64,000 nt of DNA from B1 sp034439755 (GTDB lineage: Bacteria > Bacteroidota > Bacteroidia > UKL13-3): the NCBI GenBank assembly GCA_034439755.1, contig JAWXAZ010000004.1, forward strand, positions 24,622-88,621. Reading direction: 5' to 3'. The notes beneath the pieces were generated by a model. It had not been told where the DNA came from. It worked only from the letters and a program-made list of their open reading frames with translations, and did no database searches. This document shows, one piece after another, positions 43,453 through 51,573 of the stretch. How positions within the stretch are numbered: position 1 is the stretch's first letter; every line of letters begins with the position of its first letter. Position numbers and translations under genes: made by a program.

Positions 43453-45945
43453 TTAAGAAATTAAGTAAACTGGTAAATTTTCGCTCTTCATTTCAAAAAT
43501 CTCTTCTGGATTATGCATCTCCATTAAATCAATTTTTGCCGGTGTATACGGTTCAAACTTGTCTGTGTTAAACAGCGAAATCTCTTTGGTATCGGGATTA
43601 ACCACAGCCAAATTAATCCAATTATTGTTGAACCAATTATAGGTTGCGGGATTAATCTTGATAGCTTTCAACACTGTTTCTGGATACTGTTCAATAATCA
43701 TCATGAGCCGCAAAGGATCATGAATTTCAATCATTTGAAAAGGCAACCCAGTGCGCAAATCTCCGTCAATTCCATTGGCCAATCCAAATAAACCCATTAC
43801 ATTATGTGGCAATTTACTACCCGCACCAAGCTTTTGATTATCTACCCGAGAGAAGTAATATTCTAAATTGATGCCACCACAAACAGGTGCCGCAGCGCCC
43901 AAAATATTGCTCAAATAAACGCCTTCGCTATCTAGCCTGTAGTTGTACGAATTTAGAAATGAACGCCTATCCAAAAACAATCCCTTTGAGAAACTGCGCG
44001 AGCCAATAATACACAAAGAATTGGTGGCGTGGTTATATTCTGGCCTTGGTTCAAACAGAGAAACGGAGCGCAAACGCACATTCTCATGTATTTTACCGAG
44101 TGACTCTTTGGTGTTAATTGACTCGAATCTTCTTGAACGCTCTTTGGCATTTTTATCTAAAGCTTGGTAAAAAGTTTGCTTGTTTTTTAAGTGCTTTTGC
44201 TGAGCCGATCCCACTAATAATTGTTCGTCATAAAACTCAATATCGTCTCTGGTAGTATCGTGTAAAGCGCCTATAAAAATGGTGGAAGACGGTATGCTAA
44301 TGCCGCGTTTTTCTAGCTCCATGCGCACTTCCAGCTTATTGGCCATATAGCTAAAAACCCTGGCATTTACAGAGCCTGGCCTACCACTGCAAGCGCCACA
44401 ATCGTATGCCGCAAAGTAAGGATTATTGGTGCTGCTTGCTCCATGTCCAACTACATAAATAATTGTGGCAAAATTGGTGTGCAAACCAATGCTTCTAAAT
44501 AATCCCTCTACCCTTTCTACCATTTCTGCTAAAGTAAAACCTACCTGCATGCCATTTTCTTTGTGCTCTGGGTGCCTGCACTCAATGCTCAAATGCGCAT
44601 TTTTATCCATGTGCTCAGAAGAGGAGGCAAAAGAGGCCGTGGCTTGTGGCCTAAAAATATTATGTGCCAATTTTAGAATAGACCAAAATCCCAAAGTTTG
44701 TGAAAGCACTAAACTATTGTGTAAACCTTTTTTGCTCTTAGCCATGTGCGGATCTTCACTAATTACCTTTTTTGTGCCTGTTTCTTTTATAAGGTAATTT
44801 GGGTTTACGGGTGGCGGACAAAGTTTGGTATAAAACTTACCATGTTCGGGTTGAAATTGAAAGGCCACATTAAAGAATCCGGGCGTTCCATAAGTAAAAC
44901 TATTGGGATCGGCCTCTTCAACATGTCGCCTAATTGAACATTCGCGGTCGTCTATACAAAAGAAAGCTTGAAAACTATTGTTAGCAGCATGTGATTCCTT
45001 AGGCGAGTTAACGGCCAAGCCTGTTAATACCTGGTCGTAAAAAGAAAACTCCATGGCCTCTTGCCATACCATCAAAACATCAGACAAATCATTGGGCGGA
45101 ATTGGATCAAAAAGATGGGTTGGCCTTTGCTTCATATAGCAAGCCAATGGCTTCCAATTTTCGCCAAATTTTGAATCCAAAGCATCTATTTCCAACAACA
45201 ATTCAAAGACAATGAGTTCTTCTAAAGTGATTTTTTTCTGATCCAAAAGCGATTTCGGATTGGCTTCAATGGCAGCCACCATGCCAGACCAGCCAGGGTG
45301 TGCAAATTGTTGGTCGAATAAATATTGCTTATACATACTTGGGTCTCCAACCAGCAAATCGAGTAAAGCAAGCACACTACAGTTTTTATCTTGCAATAAT
45401 TTTCTGGAGCGTTTTTCTCTAAACAAACTCACTACAGTATGCTCTTCCAACTCGCGAATAGAAAATAGAAAGCCCTTGTTTTGAACAGGAAATTTCCAGA
45501 TAGCAATGCCCTGATCCAAATAATTGCTAAGCACCCTAAACAAGCGTGGATGAACAAAAGAATCGAGTCCTACTCCTGCCAATTCTTTCCATTGAAACCT
45601 TAGTTTTCCAATGCGTGGATCTGAAAATGCGTCAAATTCGCCATGAAGCATTTTCGCTAAATAAGCCTCTGGGTCTCGAATGCTTTTGCGAAGCCGAATT
45701 CTATTACCCAATACCTCTGGTAGAATTTCTCCCTTCTGGTATAAATCGCGGTATTCGGGTAAGGTTAGTGTAACAGAATACCCAAACACCAAGCTTGCTT
45801 TTTTTATGGCATCTTCAAATATTAAATCTTGAAAAGCATGTAATGTATTGTGGTGAACAAAATCTTTGAGGGGTGCCTGTGCAGGCAAAAAATGCGCAAT
45901 CTCGTGCACGATTTCGCGTATATCGATTTGATTTGATGTAATCAT
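43453..45945 (-). CDS. dabA: DabA, DUF2309 zinc subunit of the inorganic carbon transporter
   Basis: The 830-residue protein matches UPF0753/DUF2309. In DabA studied elsewhere, a beta-carbonic-anhydrase-like zinc site is formed by two Cys, one His and one Asp. The corresponding residues are here: FFCIDDRECSIRRH (Cys and Asp near 330), VVGHGASSTNNPYF (His near 500) and YDCGACSGRPG (Cys near 515). N-terminal HFLPAQAPLKDFVHHNT is also characteristic. It is peripheral to the membrane, bound to DabB, and is thought to hydrate CO2 to bicarbonate in a vectorial way. Together with dabB it forms a two-gene unit; the SulP and porin genes lie 2.5 kb away. Confidence 0.94.
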   Translation of the reverse strand: MITSNQIDIREIVHEIAHFLPAQAPLKDFVHHNTLHAFQDLIFEDAIKKASLVFGYSVTLTLPEYRDLYQKGEILPEVLGNRIRLRKSIRDPEAYLAKMLHGEFDAFSDPRIGKLRFQWKELAGVGLDSFVHPRLFRVLSNYLDQGIAIWKFPVQNKGFLFSIRELEEHTVVSLFREKRSRKLLQDKNCSVLALLDLLVGDPSMYKQYLFDQQFAHPGWSGMVAAIEANPKSLLDQKKITLEELIVFELLLEIDALDSKFGENWKPLACYMKQRPTHLFDPIPPNDLSDVLMVWQEAMEFSFYDQVLTGLAVNSPKESHAANNSFQAFFCIDDRECSIRRHVEEADPNSFTYGTPGFFNVAFQFQPEHGKFYTKLCPPPVNPNYLIKETGTKKVISEDPHMAKSKKGLHNSLVLSQTLGFWSILKLAHNIFRPQATASFASSSEHMDKNAHLSIECRHPEHKENGMQVGFTLAEMVERVEGLFRSIGLHTNFATIIYVVGHGASSTNNPYFAAYDCGACSGRPGSVNARVFSYMANKLEVRMELEKRGISIPSSTIFIGALHDTTRDDIEFYDEQLLVGSAQQKHLKNKQTFYQALDKNAKERSRRFESINTKESLGKIHENVRLRSVSLFEPRPEYNHATNSLCIIGSRSFSKGLFLDRRSFLNSYNYRLDSEGVYLSNILGAAAPVCGGINLEYYFSRVDNQKLGAGSKLPHNVMGLFGLANGIDGDLRTGLPFQMIEIHDPLRLMMIIEQYPETVLKAIKINPATYNWFNNNWINLAVVNPDTKEISLFNTDKFEPYTPAKIDLMEMHNPEEIFEMKSENLPVYLIS

Positions 45946-46013
45946 TTTTAAAATTAAAGGACTAAAATTGGAAATAGCCTAAAGGTATTTAGGCGAAAAA
46001 AATACCAATAAAA

Positions 46014-46370
46014 TCAAATTCTAAAAACGCAATCTAACAGATAGATAAAGGGCCTATTTCCCTTCATTTGAAAATATAGCGCAAATAGCGATAACAAAAT
46101 TACAAGTTGTAATTTATCCTTAAATAAATGAGTAGCAATTAACCATAAATTAGCAAAAAGCGGAAGACCTAAATCAAGAAAATTATCCTCTTCGCCAAAC
46201 TCAATTTCTTCAACCCAATCTATATGAATCGGAATATTTTGGCCACTTGTTTGAATAATAGAATGCCCATTTTCCTCTTTAATGCCATTAGATTGAAAGG
46301 TACAAAAGAACAATCCAGACAAAAAAGCCGAAAGAGCCAATGTAAGAATTAGTAATTTTGTTTTGGTCAT
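46014..46370 (-). CDS. small two-helix membrane protein, unknown
   Basis: The 118-residue protein has an N-terminal signal or membrane segment (MTKTKLLILTLALSAFLSGLFF), an acidic middle (VEEIEFGEEDNFLDLG) and a second hydrophobic segment (LQLVILLSLFALYF), ending YLLDCVFRI. I do not recognise it. The start at 46370 is chosen because a TAATTTTG box ends 12 bp before it and the extra upstream frame to 46547 lacks support. It lies between dabA and lpd; the end CVFRI resembles the CIFRI end of the small protein at 48034. Confidence 0.65.
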   Translation of the reverse strand: MTKTKLLILTLALSAFLSGLFFCTFQSNGIKEENGHSIIQTSGQNIPIHIDWVEEIEFGEEDNFLDLGLPLFANLWLIATHLFKDKLQLVILLSLFALYFQMKGNRPFIYLLDCVFRI

Positions 46371-46382
46371 TTTTATTTGAAA

Positions 46383-46390
46383 CAAAATTA
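46383..46390 (-). promoter_or_regulatory. TAATTTTG -7 element of the small membrane protein gene
   Basis: Minus-strand TAATTTTG lies 12 bp before ATG 46370. A GGGTTGAACC motif relative lies just upstream at 46403-46412. Confidence 0.5.
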
Positions 46391-46569
46391 GGAAAATAAT
46401 TCGGGTTGAACCTAAATATAAATTTGAAGTTAATTGATTGATGAGACAAAACAAGGATGAATTGAAGTATATTGAGCTGGTAAGAAGGTGTAAAGGATTT
46501 GTAAAAAAAATTAGCCTCCTAAAAAAATATACTTTATTTTGCGCCATAAACTATTAAAAAAGTAATCAC

Positions 46570-47958
46570 ATGCAATACGATGTAATCGTTATCGGAAGCG
46601 GCCCTGGTGGATATGTTGCTGCCATTCGTGCCAGTCAGTTAGGTTTAAAAACAGCTGTTGTTGAAAAAGCCGAGTTGGGCGGAGTTTGTTTAAATTGGGG
46701 TTGTATCCCTACCAAAGCTTTGTTAAAATCGGCTCAAGTTTTTGAATATATTAAACATGCCAAAGATTATGGAATAGAAGTTGGGTCGGCCCAACACGAT
46801 TTCTCTGCGGTAGTAAAAAGAAGTCGGGATGTTGCCAATGGCATGAGCAAAGGAATTGCTTTCTTGATGAAGAAAAACAAAATAGATGTAATTGCAGGTT
46901 ATGGTAAATTGGCTGGTGCTAGCAAGGTTGAAGTTACCGATGCTGCTGGAGCCAAGGTGATGCATGATGCAAAGCATATTATTTTAGCTACAGGTGCCAG
47001 AAGTAGAGAATTGCCTAATATTAAAATTGATGGCAAAAAGGTAATCGGTTACCGCGAAGCAATGGTATTACCGCAACAACCTAAGAGCATGGTGGTAATG
47101 GGCAGTGGAGCCATTGGCTGCGAGTTTGCCTATTTCTATAATTCAATGGGTACCAAAGTCACCATCGTTGAATTTTTGCCTAATATTCTTCCAATTGAAG
47201 ACGAAGAAGTAAGCAAAGAAGTGGCTAAATCGTTCAAGAAATCGGGTATAGAAATGATGACCAATGCGTCGGTAGAAAGTGTTGATACCGCTGGTACTGG
47301 CTGCAAAATAAAAGTTAAAACTGCAGATGGAATGAAAGAAATTGAAGCCGATGTAGTTTTATCTGCAGTGGGCATTCAAACCAATTTAGAGAACTTGGGT
47401 TTAGAAGCTTTAGGCATCAAAACAGATAAGGGAAAAGTCTTGGTAGGCGATTTTTATGAAACCAATATCAAAGGCGTTTATGCCATTGGCGATATCGTAA
47501 AAGGTCCAGCTTTGGCACACGTATCGAGTGCAGAAGGAATCATTTGTGTAGAGAAAATAGCGGGTCACCACCCAGAGCCATTAAACTACAACAACATACC
47601 AGGTTGCACCTATTGCTCGCCAGAAGTTGCTTCGGTAGGCTATACAGAAAAAGCGGCAAAAGAAGCAGGTTATGAAATTAAGGTAGGCAAATTTCCTTTC
47701 TCGGCTAGTGGTAAAGCAAGTGCTGGTGGTGTAAAAGAAGGTTTTGTTAAACTTATTTTTGATGCCAAATATGGCGAGTTTCTTGGTGCTCACATGGTGG
47801 GAGCCAATGTAACCGAAATGATTGCAGAGGTGGTTGTTGCTAGAAAACTAGAAACTACTGGCATGGAAATTATCAAATCGGTTCATCCTCATCCAACCAT
47901 GAGCGAAGCCATTATGGAAGCGGCTGCGCTAGCTTATGGCGAATGTATCCATTTATAA
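46570..47958 (+). CDS. lpd: dihydrolipoyl dehydrogenase
   Basis: The 462-residue flavoprotein is the E3 component that reoxidises lipoyl groups of 2-oxo acid dehydrogenases or the glycine cleavage system. It shows VIVIGSGPGGYVAAIRA (5-21, FAD), GGVCLNWGCIPTKALL with redox Cys40/Cys45, the second Rossmann MVVMGSGAIGCEFAYF (NAD), GVYAIGDIVKGPALAHVSSAEG and the C-terminal HPHPTMSEA with the catalytic His-Glu pair. Length is normal. It stands alone; no E1 or E2 gene is in the window. Confidence 0.96.
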   Translation: MQYDVIVIGSGPGGYVAAIRASQLGLKTAVVEKAELGGVCLNWGCIPTKALLKSAQVFEYIKHAKDYGIEVGSAQHDFSAVVKRSRDVANGMSKGIAFLMKKNKIDVIAGYGKLAGASKVEVTDAAGAKVMHDAKHIILATGARSRELPNIKIDGKKVIGYREAMVLPQQPKSMVVMGSGAIGCEFAYFYNSMGTKVTIVEFLPNILPIEDEEVSKEVAKSFKKSGIEMMTNASVESVDTAGTGCKIKVKTADGMKEIEADVVLSAVGIQTNLENLGLEALGIKTDKGKVLVGDFYETNIKGVYAIGDIVKGPALAHVSSAEGIICVEKIAGHHPEPLNYNNIPGCTYCSPEVASVGYTEKAAKEAGYEIKVGKFPFSASGKASAGGVKEGFVKLIFDAKYGEFLGAHMVGANVTEMIAEVVVARKLETTGMEIIKSVHPHPTMSEAIMEAAALAYGECIHL

Positions 47959-48016
47959 TTTTGGTTATTTAACAGTAGTTTAACAAAGCGTGCGAACAAG
48001 GTGAAAATATAATTGC

Positions 48017-48024
48017 TAATTTTG
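48017..48024 (+). promoter_or_regulatory. TAATTTTG -7 element of the small protein-SulP-porin unit
   Basis: TAATTTTG lies 9 bp before ATG 48034; a -33 TTTG is not evident. Confidence 0.5.
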
Positions 48025-48033
48025 CACTCACTC

Positions 48034-48369
48034 ATGTTAAGGAAGACGAGCCAAATTTTTGTTCATTTTTTGCTGCTTATTAGTTTTCTAATGATCAGTG
48101 GAGTTTCCATGCAAAAAAGTGGAAAAAAATCTCCCCAACATGTCGTTAAATCAAATACTGTTGCCAATTTCGAATTCCTGGCCGAGCTAGAAGAAAGCGA
48201 GCTTGAGCCCAATAACAACGTTGACTTTTACCACCTGTTGCCGTACTCTTATTTAAAGCAAGATTGCGTTTTCAACAGAAAGGAAAGTAACAATTATTGG
48301 GAAGCAACTTCCGCTCAGCTCTTAAGTCATGAAGATACGCAAATACTGATTTGCATCTTTAGAATTTGA
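48034..48369 (+). CDS. small secreted or membrane-anchored protein upstream of SulP
   Basis: The 111-residue protein has one hydrophobic N-terminal segment (IFVHFLLLISFLMISGVSM), a Lys/Ser-rich linker, an acidic stretch (FEFLAELEESELEPNNNVDF) and a polar body ending in QILICIFRI. I do not recognise the family. The ATG at 48034 is chosen over a TTG at 48013. It precedes the SulP gene by 77 bp on the same strand and may belong to the same transcript, which suggests a partner role in anion uptake. Confidence 0.65.
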   Translation: MLRKTSQIFVHFLLLISFLMISGVSMQKSGKKSPQHVVKSNTVANFEFLAELEESELEPNNNVDFYHLLPYSYLKQDCVFNRKESNNYWEATSAQLLSHEDTQILICIFRI

Positions 48370-48404
48370 TTTAGAAAAAAAACTAATTCCTAGAATCCAT
48401 TTTG

Positions 48405-48414
48405 GGTTCAGACC
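48405..48414 (+). repeat. GGTTCAGACC motif, exact copy 8 (5' leader of SulP)
   Basis: Context cattttgGGTTCAGACCttattt; intergenic, 33 bp before the SulP ATG. Confidence 0.9.
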
Positions 48415-48446
48415 TTATTTTTTTTTCATTTAATCAAATTATATTC

Positions 48447-50084
48447 ATGCGTATTATCAATATTCCTGCCGATGGATTGGCGGGCCTTAAAAAGCATTGG
48501 AAAGACGACCTTCTTTCTGGATTTATCATTTCCTTAATTGCCTTACCGCTATGTCTTGGAATTGCCATGGCATCTGGCGTTCCGCCTATGGCAGGCATTT
48601 TAGCTGGCATCATTGGCGGCTTATTTGTATCACTTACCAGCGGCTCTCAATTAACCATTAATGGTCCGGCAGCTGGCTTAGCCGTTATTGTTTTAATGAG
48701 CATTGAAGGCTTTAAAAAGATGGCACCAGCAGGCTTTACACCAGAACAAGTTGAAATGTTTGCCTACCAATGTACCCTTGCAGTGGGCGTTGGTTGTGGC
48801 GTTTTGCAATTGCTTTTTGGCTTTGTAAAAGCTGGATTTTTAAGCAACTTTTTTCCTTCCTCAGTAGTACATGGCATGTTGGCCGCAATTGGTATTATGA
48901 TTTTTACAAAGCAGTTTCATACCGCATTAGGGGTAAAACCACAAAGCTCCGAAATGCTTGGTATCATTGCAGAAATACCCAATAGCATTATGAACATGAA
49001 CCCCGACGTATTCATTATTGCCTTGGTTAGTTTGGCCATTCTAATTGGCCTACCTATGGTAAAAAATAAATTCATTAACCGACTTCCAGCACCCTTAATT
49101 GTGATACTGGTTACCATTCCACTTGGACATTTTTTCGATTTAGAAACTGTGCATAAATATTTGTTTTTAAACGGACATGAATACGCGCTAGGACCAAAAT
49201 TTTTAGTTAATTTACCAGAGAATTTTTTAGACGGAATTGTGTTGCCTAGGTTCGATTATTTATTCACCGGTTTTGGCATTCAAATGATGATTACTTATTC
49301 GCTTGTAGCGAGTTTAGAATCACTGCTAACCGCCGCGGCAATTGATAAATTAGACCCTTACAAACGCAATTCAAATTTTAACAGAGAATTGTTTGCAAAA
49401 GGATCAGGAAATATGTTGAGTAGCTTTTTAGGAGGATTGCCCATTATTGCAGAAGTAGTAAGGAGTTCGGCCAATGTAAACAATGGCGCTAAAACGCGTT
49501 GGGCAAATTTTTACCACGGCTTATTTTTGCTAATTTTTGTTCTGTTTTTAGGCAAAGTAATCCACCAAATTCCATTGGCAGCTTTAGCAGCTATGCTTAT
49601 GGTAATAGGCTATAGGCTAGCAGCACCAAAGGAGTTTGCCAAAACACATAAGGTAGGAAAAGAGCAATTGGCCATCTTTGTGGCAACCATTCTTTTTACC
49701 TTAGCCACAGATTTATTAATTGGAATTCTTGCCGGTATTGTGGTTAAATTAATTATACATGTTATCAATGGAGTGCCTTTAAAAAGCCTTTTTAAACCCT
49801 TCTTTACCATGGAAGTGGTAGACGATGAGCATTATATTATTGACGTGGAGCACTCGGCTATTTTTAGCAATTTTATGAGTCTAAAAAAGCAATTAGATAG
49901 CTTACCAGAAGGCAAGAAAATTACCATCGATTTTACAAATACAAAACTGGTAGACCACAGTGTGCGCTCGCATTTAAGCGAATTGGCAGAAGCCTATCAT
50001 AGAAAAAATGGCGAGTTTATCATCATTGGTTTAGACAATCATACCTCGCTATCTAATCATCCAACTGCCACTGTAAAAAAATAG
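48447..50084 (+). CDS. SulP-family anion transporter, probable bicarbonate or sulfate uptake
   Basis: The 545-residue inner-membrane protein has the SulP start (LKKHWKDDLLSGFIISLIALPLCLGIAMASGVPP), then SGSQLTINGPAAGLAVIV, about fourteen membrane segments and a C-terminal STAS domain (about 455-540; ITIDFTNTKLVDHSVRSHLSEL). SulP proteins move sulfate, bicarbonate or other anions; BicA-type members take up bicarbonate with Na+. Closeness to dabAB and the shared operon with a porin make bicarbonate plausible, but substrate is not readable from the sequence. ATG 48447 is chosen; the frame extends upstream only to a TTG within the leader that carries a motif copy. Confidence 0.88.
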   Translation: MRIINIPADGLAGLKKHWKDDLLSGFIISLIALPLCLGIAMASGVPPMAGILAGIIGGLFVSLTSGSQLTINGPAAGLAVIVLMSIEGFKKMAPAGFTPEQVEMFAYQCTLAVGVGCGVLQLLFGFVKAGFLSNFFPSSVVHGMLAAIGIMIFTKQFHTALGVKPQSSEMLGIIAEIPNSIMNMNPDVFIIALVSLAILIGLPMVKNKFINRLPAPLIVILVTIPLGHFFDLETVHKYLFLNGHEYALGPKFLVNLPENFLDGIVLPRFDYLFTGFGIQMMITYSLVASLESLLTAAAIDKLDPYKRNSNFNRELFAKGSGNMLSSFLGGLPIIAEVVRSSANVNNGAKTRWANFYHGLFLLIFVLFLGKVIHQIPLAALAAMLMVIGYRLAAPKEFAKTHKVGKEQLAIFVATILFTLATDLLIGILAGIVVKLIIHVINGVPLKSLFKPFFTMEVVDDEHYIIDVEHSAIFSNFMSLKKQLDSLPEGKKITIDFTNTKLVDHSVRSHLSELAEAYHRKNGEFIIIGLDNHTSLSNHPTATVKK

Positions 50085-50089
50085 CAAAT

Positions 50090-51412
50090 ATGAAAGTAAA
50101 AAAAATCGTTTCATATACATTCTTGGGCTTACTTTGGGTCATTCCGTTTTTCGGTCTGACCCAAAGCGCAGCTAACAGAGAATTGAAACTTGCGCTCAAC
50201 CAAGATGGTTCTAACTATATAAAAGCTACCCTCACCACGCAAGTTTGGGGAAGGTATATAGACAATAACGCAGGTACCACACTCAACGGATACAATAAAC
50301 CGCAATCGTACGATATTGGATTAAGGCGGATAAGGGCACAGTTTTATGGCAAGTTTCATCCCAAGGTATTTTTCTATACCCAATTAGGCATCAACAATCA
50401 AAATGCCAATAACGCCAGAAAGCCAGGCATCTTTTTCCATGATGTGTTAACAGAGTATCAACTTACACAACGAAGCATACAATTGGGGATGGGACTAACC
50501 GCGTGGACTGGGTTTGGCAGGTATTCTGCACCTGGTGTGGCCAGTATATTGGGGTGCGATGTACCTTTATATCAGCAAAGCACCAATGATGTTACAGACC
50601 AATTTTTGCGCAAGTTAAGCATATACGCAAAAGGTAAATTGGGCAAGTTAGATTACCGTTGGGTGTTTTCAGATCCAATGTCGGTTCAAACCGCAGGAAC
50701 AGCAGTAAAGCCCTTAAACGCACATTCCGATTTTTCGCAAAAGCCTGCTAAATTGCAAAGCAGCGCTTATGTAATGTGGCAATTTTTGGACGAAGAAAGC
50801 AACCTTACGCCTTACATGACGGGCTCCTATTTAGGCAAAAAACGCGTGTTCAATATTGGGGCAGGATACCAATACCAATCGAAGGCCATGTGGCATGTAA
50901 CCGATACTTTAAAGTTGAGCAGCAGCACCCAAGAAGAAGACTTGTTGAATTACCATGTAGATGTTTTTTACGATGCTCCTGTAGGCAAGAAAGGGGCAGC
51001 ATTGACGGTTTATGCAGCGGCCACACACATGGGTTTTGGCAAAAAATATTTGCGCAATGCAGCAGTTATGAATGCGGCCGATGCTGCTAGTAAAATGAGC
51101 TTAAATGGTGGAGGCAACGGCGCTCCACTTTATGGCACTGGCAATGTTGTGTATGCGCAAGTAGGTTATTTATTGCCAGCCATAGGTAAAAACGAAATTC
51201 ACTTACAACCTTATGTGCAATTTATGCAGGCAAATTATGACGCATTGGCCCAACCTATGCAACTTTTTGATGTAGGAATTAATTATTTTATAGATGGTCA
51301 TCGGTCAAAAATCACGATCGACTATCAAAATAGGCCCGATTATCAAATAATCGACTCCAAGGTTGGTTCAAGAAAAAGCGCCATAATACTGCAACTTCAG
51401 GTCGCCATTTAA
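50090..51412 (+). CDS. outer-membrane beta-barrel porin
   Basis: The 440-residue protein has a signal peptide (cleavage near GLTQSAA), then alternating amphipathic strands typical of an outer-membrane barrel (YIKATLTTQVWGRYIDNN, GLRRIRAQFYGKFHPKVFFYTQLG, IHLQPYVQFMQANYD, KITIDYQNRP). It ends with ILQLQVAI rather than Phe. It resembles the phosphate-selective porin O/P type. It is only 5 bp after the SulP gene, so transporter and porin are made together: the porin probably admits the anion that SulP imports. A GGTCTGACCC motif (9 of 10) lies within the signal-peptide codons and GGTTCAAACC at 50683. Confidence 0.85.
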   Translation: MKVKKIVSYTFLGLLWVIPFFGLTQSAANRELKLALNQDGSNYIKATLTTQVWGRYIDNNAGTTLNGYNKPQSYDIGLRRIRAQFYGKFHPKVFFYTQLGINNQNANNARKPGIFFHDVLTEYQLTQRSIQLGMGLTAWTGFGRYSAPGVASILGCDVPLYQQSTNDVTDQFLRKLSIYAKGKLGKLDYRWVFSDPMSVQTAGTAVKPLNAHSDFSQKPAKLQSSAYVMWQFLDEESNLTPYMTGSYLGKKRVFNIGAGYQYQSKAMWHVTDTLKLSSSTQEEDLLNYHVDVFYDAPVGKKGAALTVYAAATHMGFGKKYLRNAAVMNAADAASKMSLNGGGNGAPLYGTGNVVYAQVGYLLPAIGKNEIHLQPYVQFMQANYDALAQPMQLFDVGINYFIDGHRSKITIDYQNRPDYQIIDSKVGSRKSAIILQLQVAI

Positions 51413-51513
51413 TTTTTTAGTCAATTTTATTTTTTTTGTAAAAAAAACACCATGATTTTCATCATTTTATTACATATATTTATCCTTGATTTTCGTGGAA
51501 AGAAATTTTGAGT

Positions 51514-51543
51514 TTTGAGAACTCAAAGTAAAGTTTATTTTTG
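51514..51543 (+). promoter_or_regulatory. pckA promoter with overlapping palindrome
   Basis: TTTG at 51514-51517 and TATTTTTG at 51536-51543 are 18 bp apart. The -33 element forms half of the palindrome TTTGAG-AA-CTCAAA (51514-51527), a candidate operator. Confidence 0.65.
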
Positions 51544-51573
51544 CCCTACTTAAAAACAGACAATTGCCTGATT

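Noticed and set aside
41578..45945. Reading the DabB gene as part of respiratory Complex I or an Mrp antiporter.
   Set aside because: No other nuo or mrp gene is near, while the DUF2309 partner is 3 bp away.
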